From an uncultured Pelagibacteraceae bacterium (GTDB taxonomy: Bacteria > Pseudomonadota > Alphaproteobacteria > Pelagibacterales > Pelagibacteraceae), in contig CACGTU010000007.1 in the NCBI GenBank assembly GCA_902576045.1, positions 1-47,482 of the forward strand: a stretch of 47,482 bases of DNA, in the 5' to 3' direction. Positions 33,657 through 42,329 of this stretch are shown here, piece by piece. A program made the position numbers and the translations under genes. The notes below the pieces were generated by a model that was not told the DNA's origin, did not search any database, and saw nothing but the letters and a program-made list of their open reading frames with translations. The first letter of the stretch is position 1. Each line of letters opens with the position of its first letter.

Positions 33657-33676
33657 ATATTTTCACTTGACTTCAG

Positions 33677-33713
33677 AATGTTATATTATTACATAATGTT
33701 ATAATATAACATT
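33677..33713. promoter_or_regulatory. Tandem Zur boxes between znuC and znuA
   Basis: A perfect palindrome AATGTTATAATATAACATT occupies 33695-33713 and equals the alphaproteobacterial Zur operator core. A second copy with two mismatched positions in its right arm (AATGTTATA at 33677-33685, TATTACATA at 33687-33695) abuts it, sharing base 33695. Both divergent znu promoters would be covered, so znuA and znuCB-zur are likely repressed together when zinc is sufficient. Confidence 0.9.
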
Positions 33714-33731
33714 AATTAAAAACCATAAAAC

Positions 33732-34739
33732 ATGAAATATCTTAAAAAAACACCTTTAATAATATCTTTTTTATCATTTATTACATTTATAACATCAGTT
33801 AATGCGGAAGTTAAAGTAGTTGCATCTATAAAGCCTATACACTCTCTAGCCAGTTATTTAATGGATGGAGTAGGAAAACCCGATTTAATTGTAGATGGAT
33901 ATGCATCTCCACATGGATTTGCTATGAAACCTTCTCACGCAAAAATGCTTCAAGAAGCTGATTTAATTTTTTGGGTTGGTGAAGACCTAGAAGCATTTCT
34001 AGAAAAGCCTTTAAAATCTATTGGAAAAAAAGCTGAAAAAATTGAATTAATGGAAATTAAAAAACTTACTAAATTAAAATTCAGAGAAAGAAATATTTTT
34101 GATGATCACGGTGATCATGGTCATGACGAACATGCAAAAAAAGATGATCATGACGATCACGACCATGACGAACATGCAAAAAAAGATGATCATGACGATC
34201 ACGACGATCATGATGGACACGAAGGGCATCACCACGGTGAATTTGATCCACATATATGGTTAGATCCAATGAATGCTAAAGTTATATTAAATGAAATGAC
34301 AGAACATTTAATTGAAAACGATGCTAAAAATGCCTCTAAATATAAAAGCAACTTAAAGAAAGCATTAAAAGATATTGATAAACTTGTAAGTAATGTTTCC
34401 TCTGAATTAAATCAGAGTATAGCATCAATTGTTTTCCATGATGCTTATCAATATTTCGAAAAAAGATTTGATGTTAATATATTGGGCGCTTTTACAGTCA
34501 ATACAGATGTAATGCCAGGAGCAGAACAATTAGCAGAAATTAGAGAAATAATTGAACATGATAAAGTTGCTTGTGTATTTTCAGAGCCCCAATTTAACCC
34601 CGATATCATTAAAGCAGTTGCTAGGGATATGAATATTAAAACTGGTGTTGTAGATCCATTAGGAGCTACTTTGGATCCTGGAAAAGACTTATATTTTGAT
34701 TTAATCAAAAATATGTCTAGTTCTTTTAAAGGATGTTAA
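33732..34739 (+). CDS. znuA: Zinc-binding periplasmic protein ZnuA
   Basis: The 335-aa protein has a signal peptide of about 25 residues ending SVNA. The fold is that of metal-binding cluster A-I proteins: ASIKPIHSLASYLM, the ligand His in YASPHGFAMKPS, HIWLDPMNAK after the loop, FHDAYQYF and GVVDPLGA. Between about residues 124 and 170 lies a long His/Asp-rich loop that includes an exact 14-residue duplication; such loops gather Zn2+ for the transporter. It is followed 8 bases later by the COG0523 GTPase gene. Confidence 0.95.
   Translation: MKYLKKTPLIISFLSFITFITSVNAEVKVVASIKPIHSLASYLMDGVGKPDLIVDGYASPHGFAMKPSHAKMLQEADLIFWVGEDLEAFLEKPLKSIGKKAEKIELMEIKKLTKLKFRERNIFDDHGDHGHDEHAKKDDHDDHDHDEHAKKDDHDDHDDHDGHEGHHHGEFDPHIWLDPMNAKVILNEMTEHLIENDAKNASKYKSNLKKALKDIDKLVSNVSSELNQSIASIVFHDAYQYFEKRFDVNILGAFTVNTDVMPGAEQLAEIREIIEHDKVACVFSEPQFNPDIIKAVARDMNIKTGVVDPLGATLDPGKDLYFDLIKNMSSSFKGC
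34122..34205 (+). repeat. Exact 42-bp tandem duplication in the znuA His-rich loop
   Basis: Unit 1 is 34122-34163 and unit 2 is 34164-34205. By base-by-base reading they are identical, including the A7 run. Each encodes 14 residues beginning HDEHAKKDDHDDHD, so the change is in frame and simply lengthens the zinc-gathering loop. Perfect identity points to a recent duplication or ongoing slippage. Confidence 0.92.
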
Positions 34740-34747
34740 ATTAATTA

Positions 34748-35722
34748 ATGGAAGTGAGTAACAAACAAGTGCCAGTTACCGTTTTAACTGGTTTTCTTGG
34801 TGCAGGTAAAACCACTCTCTTAAATAGAATATTAACTGAACAGCACGGAAAAAAATATGCTGTAATAGTTAATGAATTTGGCGAACAAGGCATAGATAAC
34901 GATCTTGTAGTTGACGCTGATGAAGAAGTTTTTGAGATGAACAATGGTTGCATATGTTGCACTGTTAGAGGCGACTTAATACGTATTTTAAGTGGACTCA
35001 TGAAACGAGCTGATAGACTTGATGCCATTATTGTAGAAACTACTGGATTAGCTGATCCAGCTCCTGTAGCACAAACATTTTTTGTGGACCAAGATGTTGC
35101 TGATCGTACGAAGTTAGATGCAATTGTTACTGTTGCTGATGCTGTTCATTTAAGTACTCAATTAACAGATCATCATGAAGCAGAAGAACAAATTGCATTT
35201 GCAGATGTTGTATTATTAAATAAAATCGATCTTGTTGAAGAAAGTGGTTTAAATATAGTTAAGGATAGAATTAAAAAAATAAATCCTTTTGCAAAAATCA
35301 TCAATACCAAGAAATGTGGAGTGCCTCTTAATGAAATACTTGATCTTGATGCATTTAGTCTAAAACGTGTTTTAGATGTTGAGCCTGATTTTCTAACATC
35401 AGATCATGACCATGAACATGACGATGATGTAACTAGCTTGTCGTTTGTCACCGATACACCTTTGGATATGGAAAAATTTCAAGATTGGTTTAGCAAACTA
35501 TTACAGACTAAGGGTCAGGATATATTAAGAACAAAAGGCATTCTTGACTTTAAGGGAGAAAGTGATCGATATGTATTTCAAGGTGTACATATGCTGATGG
35601 ATGCTTCACCAATGGGTAAATGGCCTGAGGGAAAAGATCGTAGTTCACGTCTTGTATTTATTGGTCGAAATCTTGAAAATATGAACTTAAAAGAGGGATT
35701 TGAAAACTGTAAATCAGCATGA
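34748..35722 (+). CDS. COG0523 (CobW-like) GTPase, probable zinc metallochaperone
   Basis: The 324-aa G3E GTPase has Walker A GFLGAGKT at residues 15-22, the metal-binding CxCC motif C68-I-C70-C71 in NNGCICCTVRGDL, ETTGLADP (Walker B region) and LNKIDLV (guanine specificity). A short HDHEHDDD stretch precedes the CobW C-terminal domain. Its position right after znuA and the Zur boxes points to zinc allocation under zinc shortage (ZNG1/ZigA-like), not cobalamin synthesis. The stop overlaps the next ATG (ATGA). Confidence 0.9.
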   Translation: MEVSNKQVPVTVLTGFLGAGKTTLLNRILTEQHGKKYAVIVNEFGEQGIDNDLVVDADEEVFEMNNGCICCTVRGDLIRILSGLMKRADRLDAIIVETTGLADPAPVAQTFFVDQDVADRTKLDAIVTVADAVHLSTQLTDHHEAEEQIAFADVVLLNKIDLVEESGLNIVKDRIKKINPFAKIINTKKCGVPLNEILDLDAFSLKRVLDVEPDFLTSDHDHEHDDDVTSLSFVTDTPLDMEKFQDWFSKLLQTKGQDILRTKGILDFKGESDRYVFQGVHMLMDASPMGKWPEGKDRSSRLVFIGRNLENMNLKEGFENCKSA

Positions 35723-36753
35723 AAGCTGACACAAGCCAATTTCCACAACTAGATAAAACTAAGTTTGAGCAAAGAGGAAAAGAATTTGAGTTTGGAATTC
35801 CAATTACTAACTCAGTTTGCCTAGGAAATTCAATTGCAGTAGGTTTTGGAGATGGAACTGTAAGAATTTTTCGATCAGGCAAAAATTTAAAAACTATAAA
35901 AGCACATAACGGTGTCGTTCTATGTATGGCCGAGGATGGAAATAATATTTTAACAGGTGGTGATGATGGTCGATTTTTAAAAATTTCAATTGATGGTCAA
36001 ATAAATGAAATTTATAATTTTGGTACACGGTGGGTAGACCATGTGGAAGCAATTAATGGGAATATAGCATGTTCATCTGGTAAGGATGTTTATTATTGGG
36101 CAAAGACTAGTAACCAACCAAAAATATTTAGTCACAACAGCACTGTTGGAGGCTTATCGTTTGATACTAAAGGAAGAAGATTAGCCGTTTCAAGATATGG
36201 AGGAATAACTCTATGGAAGAAAGATTATACCAATAAATGGACATCATCTAATTTACTTTGGAAAGGCTCACATAATAAAGTAATTTTTAGCAAAGACGGA
36301 AAATATTTGATATCTTCAATGCAAGAAAATCAACTTCATTGCTGGCGTTTAAAAGATAAAATTGATTTTGCTATGTCAGGATACGGTTCAAAAATAAAAA
36401 GTTTTTCCTTTACAGATAACTCAAAATACTTAGCTACATCAGGTGCAATAGATGCTATTTGTTGGCCATTTGATGGAGACGGACCAATGGGTCGTAAACC
36501 TGTCTGTATTCCTTATGTAGGAAATAAGAAAGTTTCATTTGTTGAAACGTTCCCAAATGAAAATGCAGTTTTTACAGGCTTAAGCGATGGATCAGTTTTT
36601 TTATCTGAAATTGATAAAGAGGATAACACAATTATTATAAGAAGTTTTACAGAACATGAAGTATCAGCAATTTCAATTACTAATGATTGCTCAAATTTAT
36701 TAATTGGTGATATGGGCGGCAACATCTTATGGACTTCAGTTTGGGATAAATAA
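35719..36753 (+). CDS. WD40-repeat protein of the zinc cluster
   Basis: The 344-aa protein consists of about six or seven WD40-like blades, for example GFGDGTVRIFRSGK, ILTGGDDGRFLKIS, RRLAVSRYGGITLWKK, YLISSMQENQLHCWRL, YLATSGAIDAICW and AVFTGLSDGSVFLSEID. There is no signal peptide, so it is a cytoplasmic propeller, probably a scaffold. It is translationally coupled to the COG0523 GTPase; this GTPase-WD40 pair next to znu genes recurs in Alphaproteobacteria, from general knowledge. Molecular function unknown. Confidence 0.85.
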   Translation: MKADTSQFPQLDKTKFEQRGKEFEFGIPITNSVCLGNSIAVGFGDGTVRIFRSGKNLKTIKAHNGVVLCMAEDGNNILTGGDDGRFLKISIDGQINEIYNFGTRWVDHVEAINGNIACSSGKDVYYWAKTSNQPKIFSHNSTVGGLSFDTKGRRLAVSRYGGITLWKKDYTNKWTSSNLLWKGSHNKVIFSKDGKYLISSMQENQLHCWRLKDKIDFAMSGYGSKIKSFSFTDNSKYLATSGAIDAICWPFDGDGPMGRKPVCIPYVGNKKVSFVETFPNENAVFTGLSDGSVFLSEIDKEDNTIIIRSFTEHEVSAISITNDCSNLLIGDMGGNILWTSVWDK

Positions 36754-36763
36754 TAATTAATTT

Positions 36764-37027
36764 ATGTTTAACAAAAAAAAACCAAATGTTGACAATATTA
36801 GAAATTTAAAAATAATAATTTCAGAAAAATATAATATTCCAGAAAATTCAACTTTAAGTATAGCTGAGCTAGCCTGTCATGAACCTAATTGTCCACCTAT
36901 TGAGACAATAATTACTGAGAGAAATGAAAATGGAAAAGTAAGAAATTGGCGTATAGCTAAACCAATAAATGATATTCAAGAATCTGATATTAATAATTTA
37001 AATAACTCAGAAAACCATAATCATTAA
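36764..37027 (+). CDS. Small conserved protein ending the zinc operon
   Basis: An 87-aa soluble protein starting 10 bases after the WD40 gene. The core ELACHEPNCPPIETIITE has two cysteines in CHEPNCPP spacing, and the tail is NSENHNH, both consistent with metal binding. It continues VRNWRIAKPI, a pattern I associate with small proteins in znu/COG0523 clusters, but no domain name can be given with confidence. It could be a client or donor for the GTPase. Confidence 0.65.
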   Translation: MFNKKKPNVDNIRNLKIIISEKYNIPENSTLSIAELACHEPNCPPIETIITERNENGKVRNWRIAKPINDIQESDINNLNNSENHNH

Positions 37028-37098
37028 AAAAATTTAATTTTAAATATAATACTGGATTATAATTGATCTTTTAATTTAAATGAGATCTAATATTATTT

Positions 37099-38097
37099 AT
37101 GGCAACTGTATCTCTATCACTTGATGAAATCTATAAATTAGCCAATAAAACATTACTAGCTAATGGATGTGATCAAGAAACAGCTGATATTTTATCAGAA
37201 CTAATTACCAATGCTGAAAGGGATGGTTCACTTTCACATGGCTTATTTCGTTTACCTGCATATGTTTCAGGTTTAAAAAGTGGAAAAATTAATGGAAAAC
37301 AAAAACCAGATATAAAAAAATTAACACCTTCAGTAATTAAAGCTGATGGTAAAAATTGTTTAGCACCAGTTGTGTTAAATAAATCGATACCAGAGTTAGT
37401 AAAAGCTGCTAAAGAAAATGGTGTAGCGGTTCTTGCTATAATTAATTCACACCACATGGCCGCTATGTGGCCTGAAACTGAAAAAATAGCTGAAGAAGGT
37501 TTGGTGGCATTTGCATGCACATCATATAAACCCGCAGTTGCTCCTGCAGGGGCTATTAAACCATTATTTGGTACAAACCCAATATCTTTCGCTTGGCCAA
37601 GAAAAAATAATACACCAGTTGTTTATGATATGGCCACAGCTTCAATGGCTATGGGAGAAGTGCAAGTTGCGAAGCGAGAGGGACACAAAGTTCCATTAGG
37701 TACTGGACTTACAAAAGATGGCAAAGATACAACTGATCCAGCAGAAATTGCAGATGGAGGAGTTTTATTACCTTTTGGAGGTTATAAGGGTTCAGGAATT
37801 GCAATGATGGTTGAGTTATTAGCAGGAGCTTTGGTTGGAGATAATTTTAGTTACGAAACAGCAGCTAAAGATAATAATGATGGCGGACCTCCAAGTGGTG
37901 GAGAATTCATATTAGCAATATCTCCAGATAAACTCTCAGATAAGGATTGGGATAAACATGCAAATGAATTTTTTGAAAAAATGAAATCAATGGGTGAGGT
38001 CAGATTACCTGGTGAGAGAAGACACAAAAATAGATTGGATAAAGGACCAAGAAATATAAACGAGGAACTTGTTAATAAAATTAGATCTTTAAGCTAA
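37099..38097 (+). CDS. Malate/L-lactate dehydrogenase family (Ldh_2) oxidoreductase
   Basis: The 332-aa NAD(P)H-dependent dehydrogenase of the Ldh_2 family has HGLFRLPAYV near residue 49, the active-site His in NSHHMAAMWP, GTNPISFAWP and VYDMATASMAMGEV (cofactor-site segments), and LLPFGGYKGSGIAMMVELLAG (core FGGYKGSG). Members act on malate, sulfolactate, ureidoglycolate or cyclic imino acids, and the substrate cannot be told here. Its 3' end overlaps that of the convergent xth by 9 bases. Confidence 0.88.
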   Translation: MATVSLSLDEIYKLANKTLLANGCDQETADILSELITNAERDGSLSHGLFRLPAYVSGLKSGKINGKQKPDIKKLTPSVIKADGKNCLAPVVLNKSIPELVKAAKENGVAVLAIINSHHMAAMWPETEKIAEEGLVAFACTSYKPAVAPAGAIKPLFGTNPISFAWPRKNNTPVVYDMATASMAMGEVQVAKREGHKVPLGTGLTKDGKDTTDPAEIADGGVLLPFGGYKGSGIAMMVELLAGALVGDNFSYETAAKDNNDGGPPSGGEFILAISPDKLSDKDWDKHANEFFEKMKSMGEVRLPGERRHKNRLDKGPRNINEELVNKIRSLS

Positions 38098-38865
38098 TTC
38101 AATTTCTATAGGAGTGTGATCGGAAGGCTTTTCTCTTCCACGAGGATATTTATTAATTTTTACGTTTTTAACTAAATTGATAATTGAATTAGAAACTAAG
38201 AAATGATCAATTCTCATTCCATTATTTTTTTGCCAAGCACCACTTGTATAATCCCAAAATGTATAACCTTCTTTATCAGGATATTTGTATCTATATGCAT
38301 CATGGAAGCCTAAATTAATCATTTCTCTTAATCTTTTTCTAATTTCTAATCTGAACAAGGCGTCGTTTTCATAACTTTTTGGATTATGAACATCTTCTGC
38401 TGCTGGTATTATATTAAAATCTCCACCAATAATTATATTTTCGTTTTTATTTAAATAAGATTTAAGTTTTTTGATTAAACTATCTAACCAATAAATCTTA
38501 TAAGAATATTTATCTGTATCAACTGGATTACCATTTGGAGTGTAAATATTTATCAGCTTTATAGTTTTAGATTTATGTTTTATATTTGCAGTAATTATTC
38601 TTGATTGCTTATTTTTATCTTTAAAAATATCCTTCTCAATTTTTTCAATTTTTTTTTTTGAAATAATAGCAACTCCATTATAACTTTTTTGACCGAATAC
38701 ATGACTTTCATATTTTAGCATTGATATATCATCAAAAGGATATGTCTCCTCTTGTGTCTTTATTTCTTGCATCATTAATACATCAGGTGAGAATTTCTTT
38801 AGGTATTCTTGAATATTAATAATACGTGCTCTTACAGAATTTACATTCCATGAGCTAATTATCAT
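38089..38865 (-). CDS. xth: Exodeoxyribonuclease III / AP endonuclease
   Basis: The ATG at 38865 yields 258 aa starting MIISSWNVNSVRAR, the standard N-terminus. The EEP-family catalytic motifs are all present: QEIKTQE (Glu), IGGDFNIIP (Asp/Asn) and SDHTPIEIEL (Asp-His). It removes abasic sites and 3' blocks in DNA repair. The start overlaps the erpA stop (TAATG), so the two are co-transcribed. Confidence 0.95.
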   Translation of the reverse strand: MIISSWNVNSVRARIINIQEYLKKFSPDVLMMQEIKTQEETYPFDDISMLKYESHVFGQKSYNGVAIISKKKIEKIEKDIFKDKNKQSRIITANIKHKSKTIKLINIYTPNGNPVDTDKYSYKIYWLDSLIKKLKSYLNKNENIIIGGDFNIIPAAEDVHNPKSYENDALFRLEIRKRLREMINLGFHDAYRYKYPDKEGYTFWDYTSGAWQKNNGMRIDHFLVSNSIINLVKNVKINKYPRGREKPSDHTPIEIELA

Positions 38866-39182
38866 TAAAGTGAGAATGAGACGCCACAACCACACGAGGA
38901 TTTGCTTTGTGGGTTGTTAATTTTAAATGAATCTCCGATTAATTCTTTAACAAAATCTACCTCAGAACCTTTTAGTAGGTCAGCTGAAGTTTTATCTATG
39001 AGTATATTTTCATGTCTTAAATCATCTTCATTTTGTGACTTATCAAAAGAAAAATCGTACTGAAAACCTGAGCAACCACCACCTTTAATTGCGATTCTAA
39101 AAAAAGAACCGTTATCTTTTGAGGATAGAAGGTGCTTTATTTGTTTTAAAGCATTTTCTGTAAATTTAATTTCTTTAATCAT
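38865..39182 (-). CDS. erpA: A-type iron-sulfur carrier ErpA/IscA family
   Basis: The 105-aa protein has three conserved cysteines, one in KGGGCSGFQYDF and two in SCGCGVSFSL, which hold and deliver Fe-S clusters. The size and C-terminal CGCGxSF identify the HesB/IscA/ErpA family; ErpA is the likeliest by its lone position next to xth and dgt in Alphaproteobacteria. Divergent from dgt with a 50-base gap. Confidence 0.92.
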   Translation of the reverse strand: MIKEIKFTENALKQIKHLLSSKDNGSFFRIAIKGGGCSGFQYDFSFDKSQNEDDLRHENILIDKTSADLLKGSEVDFVKELIGDSFKINNPQSKSSCGCGVSFSL

Positions 39183-39232
39183 GATTTAACACTGATAATA
39201 CTAATATAATGTCATTTTACCAAATTTAAAGA

Positions 39233-40348
39233 ATGAAAAATTATTCAAATTTAGGACTGTTTAAATCTAAAGGTAGATTGATTTTTGAGCCTAAGAATAA
39301 ATACAGATCACCATTTCAAAGAGATAGAGATAGAATTATTCATTCAGCTTCATTTAGAAGATTAAAGCACAAGACCCAGGTATTTGTTAATACAGAAGGG
39401 GATCATTATAGAACAAGAATTACACATTCTATAGAAGTTGCACAAATTGCACGATCTATTGCTAAGTACCTAAATGTAAATGACGATTTAGCAGAAACAT
39501 TAAGTCTTGCTCATGATTTGGGACATACGCCATTTGGACATGCTGGCGAAATCGCATTAAACGAATGTATGTCAAAATACGGTGGATTTGATCATAATTT
39601 ACAAACTTTGAGAATTGTTATGTTTTTAGAGCATAAGTACTTAAAGTTTAAAGGATTAAATCTATCTATTGAGACACTTGATGGATTAATTAAACATAAC
39701 GGCCCCTATCATGAAATTTCCAAACTTAATAAAATTATTGGTAAAAAAAATTTTAAAAGCAAACTTAATTTTAACAAAAATACATCATTAGAGGCACAGA
39801 TATCAGCAATATCAGATGATATAGCTTATAATAATCATGATATACAAGATGGAATTAAAGCCAACCTATTTAAATTAGAAGATTTAATTGAAATCCAATT
39901 TTTTAAAGAAATTTACAAATCCTATAAATCAAATATAAAAAAAAAGGAGAAAAACATAATAATTTATCAAATTATTAGAGATTCTATTAATCTTATGGTT
40001 GAGGATGTAATCAATAATACTTTATTAAATATAAAAGATAATAAAATTAAAAAGTATAGTGATATTATTAATGATAAAAAACAAATAGTATCATTTTCAA
40101 ATAAATTTAAATCAATTGAGCAAGAAATTAAATTATTTTTAAGGTTAAAAATGTATAACAATAGAAGTGTATTAAACAAAAATAATAATGGAAAAAAAAT
40201 AATTACGAAATTATTTTTTGAGATTTCTAAAAAACCAAAAAAATATATAAATAATTATCAAAATAAAGATCAATTTAGATCAATTTCTGACTATATATCA
40301 GGAATGACCGATCGCTATGCTATTCAACTTCATAAATCATTAAAATGA
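39233..40348 (+). CDS. dgt: Deoxyguanosinetriphosphate triphosphohydrolase-like HD protein
   Basis: The 371-aa HD-domain dNTPase has SPFQRDRDRIIHSASFRRLKHKTQVF (core RIIHSASFRRLKHKTQV), the metal-binding RITHSIEVAQIAR and LAHDLGHTPFGHAGE, then DDIAYNNHDIQDG. It hydrolyses dNTPs to nucleoside and triphosphate. The C-terminus RSISDYISGMTDRYAIQLH is typical. Its stop overlaps the argS start (ATGA). Confidence 0.93.
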   Translation: MKNYSNLGLFKSKGRLIFEPKNKYRSPFQRDRDRIIHSASFRRLKHKTQVFVNTEGDHYRTRITHSIEVAQIARSIAKYLNVNDDLAETLSLAHDLGHTPFGHAGEIALNECMSKYGGFDHNLQTLRIVMFLEHKYLKFKGLNLSIETLDGLIKHNGPYHEISKLNKIIGKKNFKSKLNFNKNTSLEAQISAISDDIAYNNHDIQDGIKANLFKLEDLIEIQFFKEIYKSYKSNIKKKEKNIIIYQIIRDSINLMVEDVINNTLLNIKDNKIKKYSDIINDKKQIVSFSNKFKSIEQEIKLFLRLKMYNNRSVLNKNNNGKKIITKLFFEISKKPKKYINNYQNKDQFRSISDYISGMTDRYAIQLHKSLK

Positions 40349-42069
40349 ACATTTTTTCAGATTATCTAATAAAAATATTAAAATTAATTCAAAAAGCATC
40401 TAACGATAATCAACTTAAACTTCCAGAAAAATTATCTAGTATAAATGTTGATATACCACCAAATAAATTTGATGGAGATTTATCAACAAATGTAGCCATG
40501 GTGTTATCAAAACCCAACAATGCTCCTCCCATGGAAATTGCCAAAACAATTAGCAAGCTACTTAAAGAAAATGACGATAATATCGACTCTATAGAAATAA
40601 TTAAACCAGGATTTATAAATATAAAATTTAATCACAACTTTTGGGGTGTGTTTTTAAATAATATAATTAATCAAAAAAATTATGGATCTACTAGCGGAAA
40701 AAATAAAAAATATTTAATTGAATTTGTGTCTGCCAACCCAACTGGGCCTTTACATGTAGGTCACTGCAGAGGAGCAATACTAGGTGATGTTATCTCAAAT
40801 TTATTAATATTTAATAATAACACTGTTACAAAGGAATATTACGTAAATGATCATGGAAACCAAATATTACATTTTACAAAGTCTGTTTATTTTAGAATTC
40901 GTGAAATTTTATTTAAAGAAAATTTCCCATCTGATAATCCTGATCTTTATCCAGGGGAATATCTAATAGATATAGCAACAAATATTTTAAACCAAAAAAA
41001 AGATATCGATTTTGAAAATTATGAAAATATAAAAAGCGAATTAACAATTTTATCTGTCGATGAGTCTTTAAAGTTAATTAAGCAAAATCTTAAAAAACTC
41101 GGAATTAACCATGATAACTTTGCTAGTGAAAGAAATTTAGTTCAAGAAAAAGAAGTAGAAAAAGTTATTGAAAAGCTTAAATCAAAAAAATTTGTTTATA
41201 CTGGAAAAATTAAAGCACCAGAGGGGGAAGATACGAAAAATTGGGTAGAAAGGGATCAATTATTATTTAAATCAACAGAATTTGGTGATGACAAAGACCG
41301 TGCTTTACAAAAATCTGACAATACATGGACGTACTTTGCAGGTGACGTTGCATACCACAATAACAAGCTAAACAGAAATTATGATATTTTAGTAAATATT
41401 CTAGGAGCTGATCATGCAGGTTATATAAAAAGAATTACCTCAGTTGTGGAGGCATTATCAGGAGATAAAAATAAATTAATTTGCAAAGTCAGCCAATTAG
41501 TAAAATTAATAAAAGACGGCAAACCTTTTAAAATGTCCAAACGTAAAGGTGATTATATAACTGTCGATGATTTAATAAGCGAAGTTGGAAAAGATGCTAC
41601 TAGATTTATTATGCTTAATAGAAGTAGTGATGCAGAATTAGATTTTGATTTTACCAAAGTAAAAGAAAAATCAAAAGACAATCCACTTTATTATGTTCAA
41701 TATTGTTATGCTCGGATTTCATCAGTATTTAGAAATATAAGTAAAAATTTAGAAGATGAAATTTTAATTAAAAAAGAACTTAAATATTCTAAAGATGAAA
41801 TTAAGATTTTTAGAAAAATATCTGAGTGGCCGAAATGTATAGAAATTGCAAGCAATAAATTAGAACCTCATAGACTACCAGTCTATCTTTATGAATTATC
41901 ATCTGAATTTCACTCGTATTGGAATATGGGAAGAGATGATAAACATAAAAGATTTATTGAAGAAGATGGTACTATAAAAATTGATAAATTGGTTTTTTTA
42001 AAATCTATCGCAAATGTAATTAAAACTGGAATGAATATTCTAGGAGTTGATACTCCACAAAAAATGTAA
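40345..42069 (+). CDS. argS: Arginyl-tRNA synthetase
   Basis: The 574-aa class I synthetase has an N-terminal Add-1 domain, the HIGH-type motif in SANPTGPLHVGHCRGA, the YVNDHGNQ segment and the KMSKS-type FKMSKRKG, then the DALR anticodon-binding domain (DNPLYYVQYCYARI). Length is standard. It is coupled to dgt upstream and to a short membrane protein downstream by one-base overlap. Confidence 0.96.
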   Translation: MNIFSDYLIKILKLIQKASNDNQLKLPEKLSSINVDIPPNKFDGDLSTNVAMVLSKPNNAPPMEIAKTISKLLKENDDNIDSIEIIKPGFINIKFNHNFWGVFLNNIINQKNYGSTSGKNKKYLIEFVSANPTGPLHVGHCRGAILGDVISNLLIFNNNTVTKEYYVNDHGNQILHFTKSVYFRIREILFKENFPSDNPDLYPGEYLIDIATNILNQKKDIDFENYENIKSELTILSVDESLKLIKQNLKKLGINHDNFASERNLVQEKEVEKVIEKLKSKKFVYTGKIKAPEGEDTKNWVERDQLLFKSTEFGDDKDRALQKSDNTWTYFAGDVAYHNNKLNRNYDILVNILGADHAGYIKRITSVVEALSGDKNKLICKVSQLVKLIKDGKPFKMSKRKGDYITVDDLISEVGKDATRFIMLNRSSDAELDFDFTKVKEKSKDNPLYYVQYCYARISSVFRNISKNLEDEILIKKELKYSKDEIKIFRKISEWPKCIEIASNKLEPHRLPVYLYELSSEFHSYWNMGRDDKHKRFIEEDGTIKIDKLVFLKSIANVIKTGMNILGVDTPQKM

Positions 42070-42329
42070 TGTTTAAGGAATTTAAATATCTTTTATTTCT
42101 AATTGTTATTTTTTTCTTTATTTTTTTTACTGTGAGATATTACTTTTCAGATGAAAATAAAAAAAAGTCATATAGATCTTTCAATCAAATTGATAAAAAA
42201 TTAGAAATTTCTACAAAAGATTTAATTATATTAAAAAGCGATACTGAGAACATTATCGATTTTGTAGAATATAAAAACAATAAAAAAACAGAAAAATATT
42301 CATTTTGGGAACTTCTCTATAATGATTAA
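42069..42329 (+). CDS. Short membrane-anchored protein between argS and nagZ
   Basis: An 86-aa protein with one N-terminal membrane helix (about residues 7-27, LFLIVIFFFIFFTVRYYF region), then a basic, Lys- and Asn-rich tail. In many Alphaproteobacteria the argS-nagZ interval holds a longer SPOR-domain protein; here no SPOR domain is seen, so it may be a shortened relative or an unrelated anchor protein. It overlaps argS by one base and nagZ by 8 bases, so it is surely part of the operon. Confidence 0.7.
   Translation: MFKEFKYLLFLIVIFFFIFFTVRYYFSDENKKKSYRSFNQIDKKLEISTKDLIILKSDTENIIDFVEYKNNKKTEKYSFWELLYND

Noticed and set aside
34081-34269. His/Arg/Asp-rich antisense frame opposite the znuA loop
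   Set aside because: It is the reverse complement of the repetitive GATCAC/CATGAC codons of the His-rich loop, not a gene.
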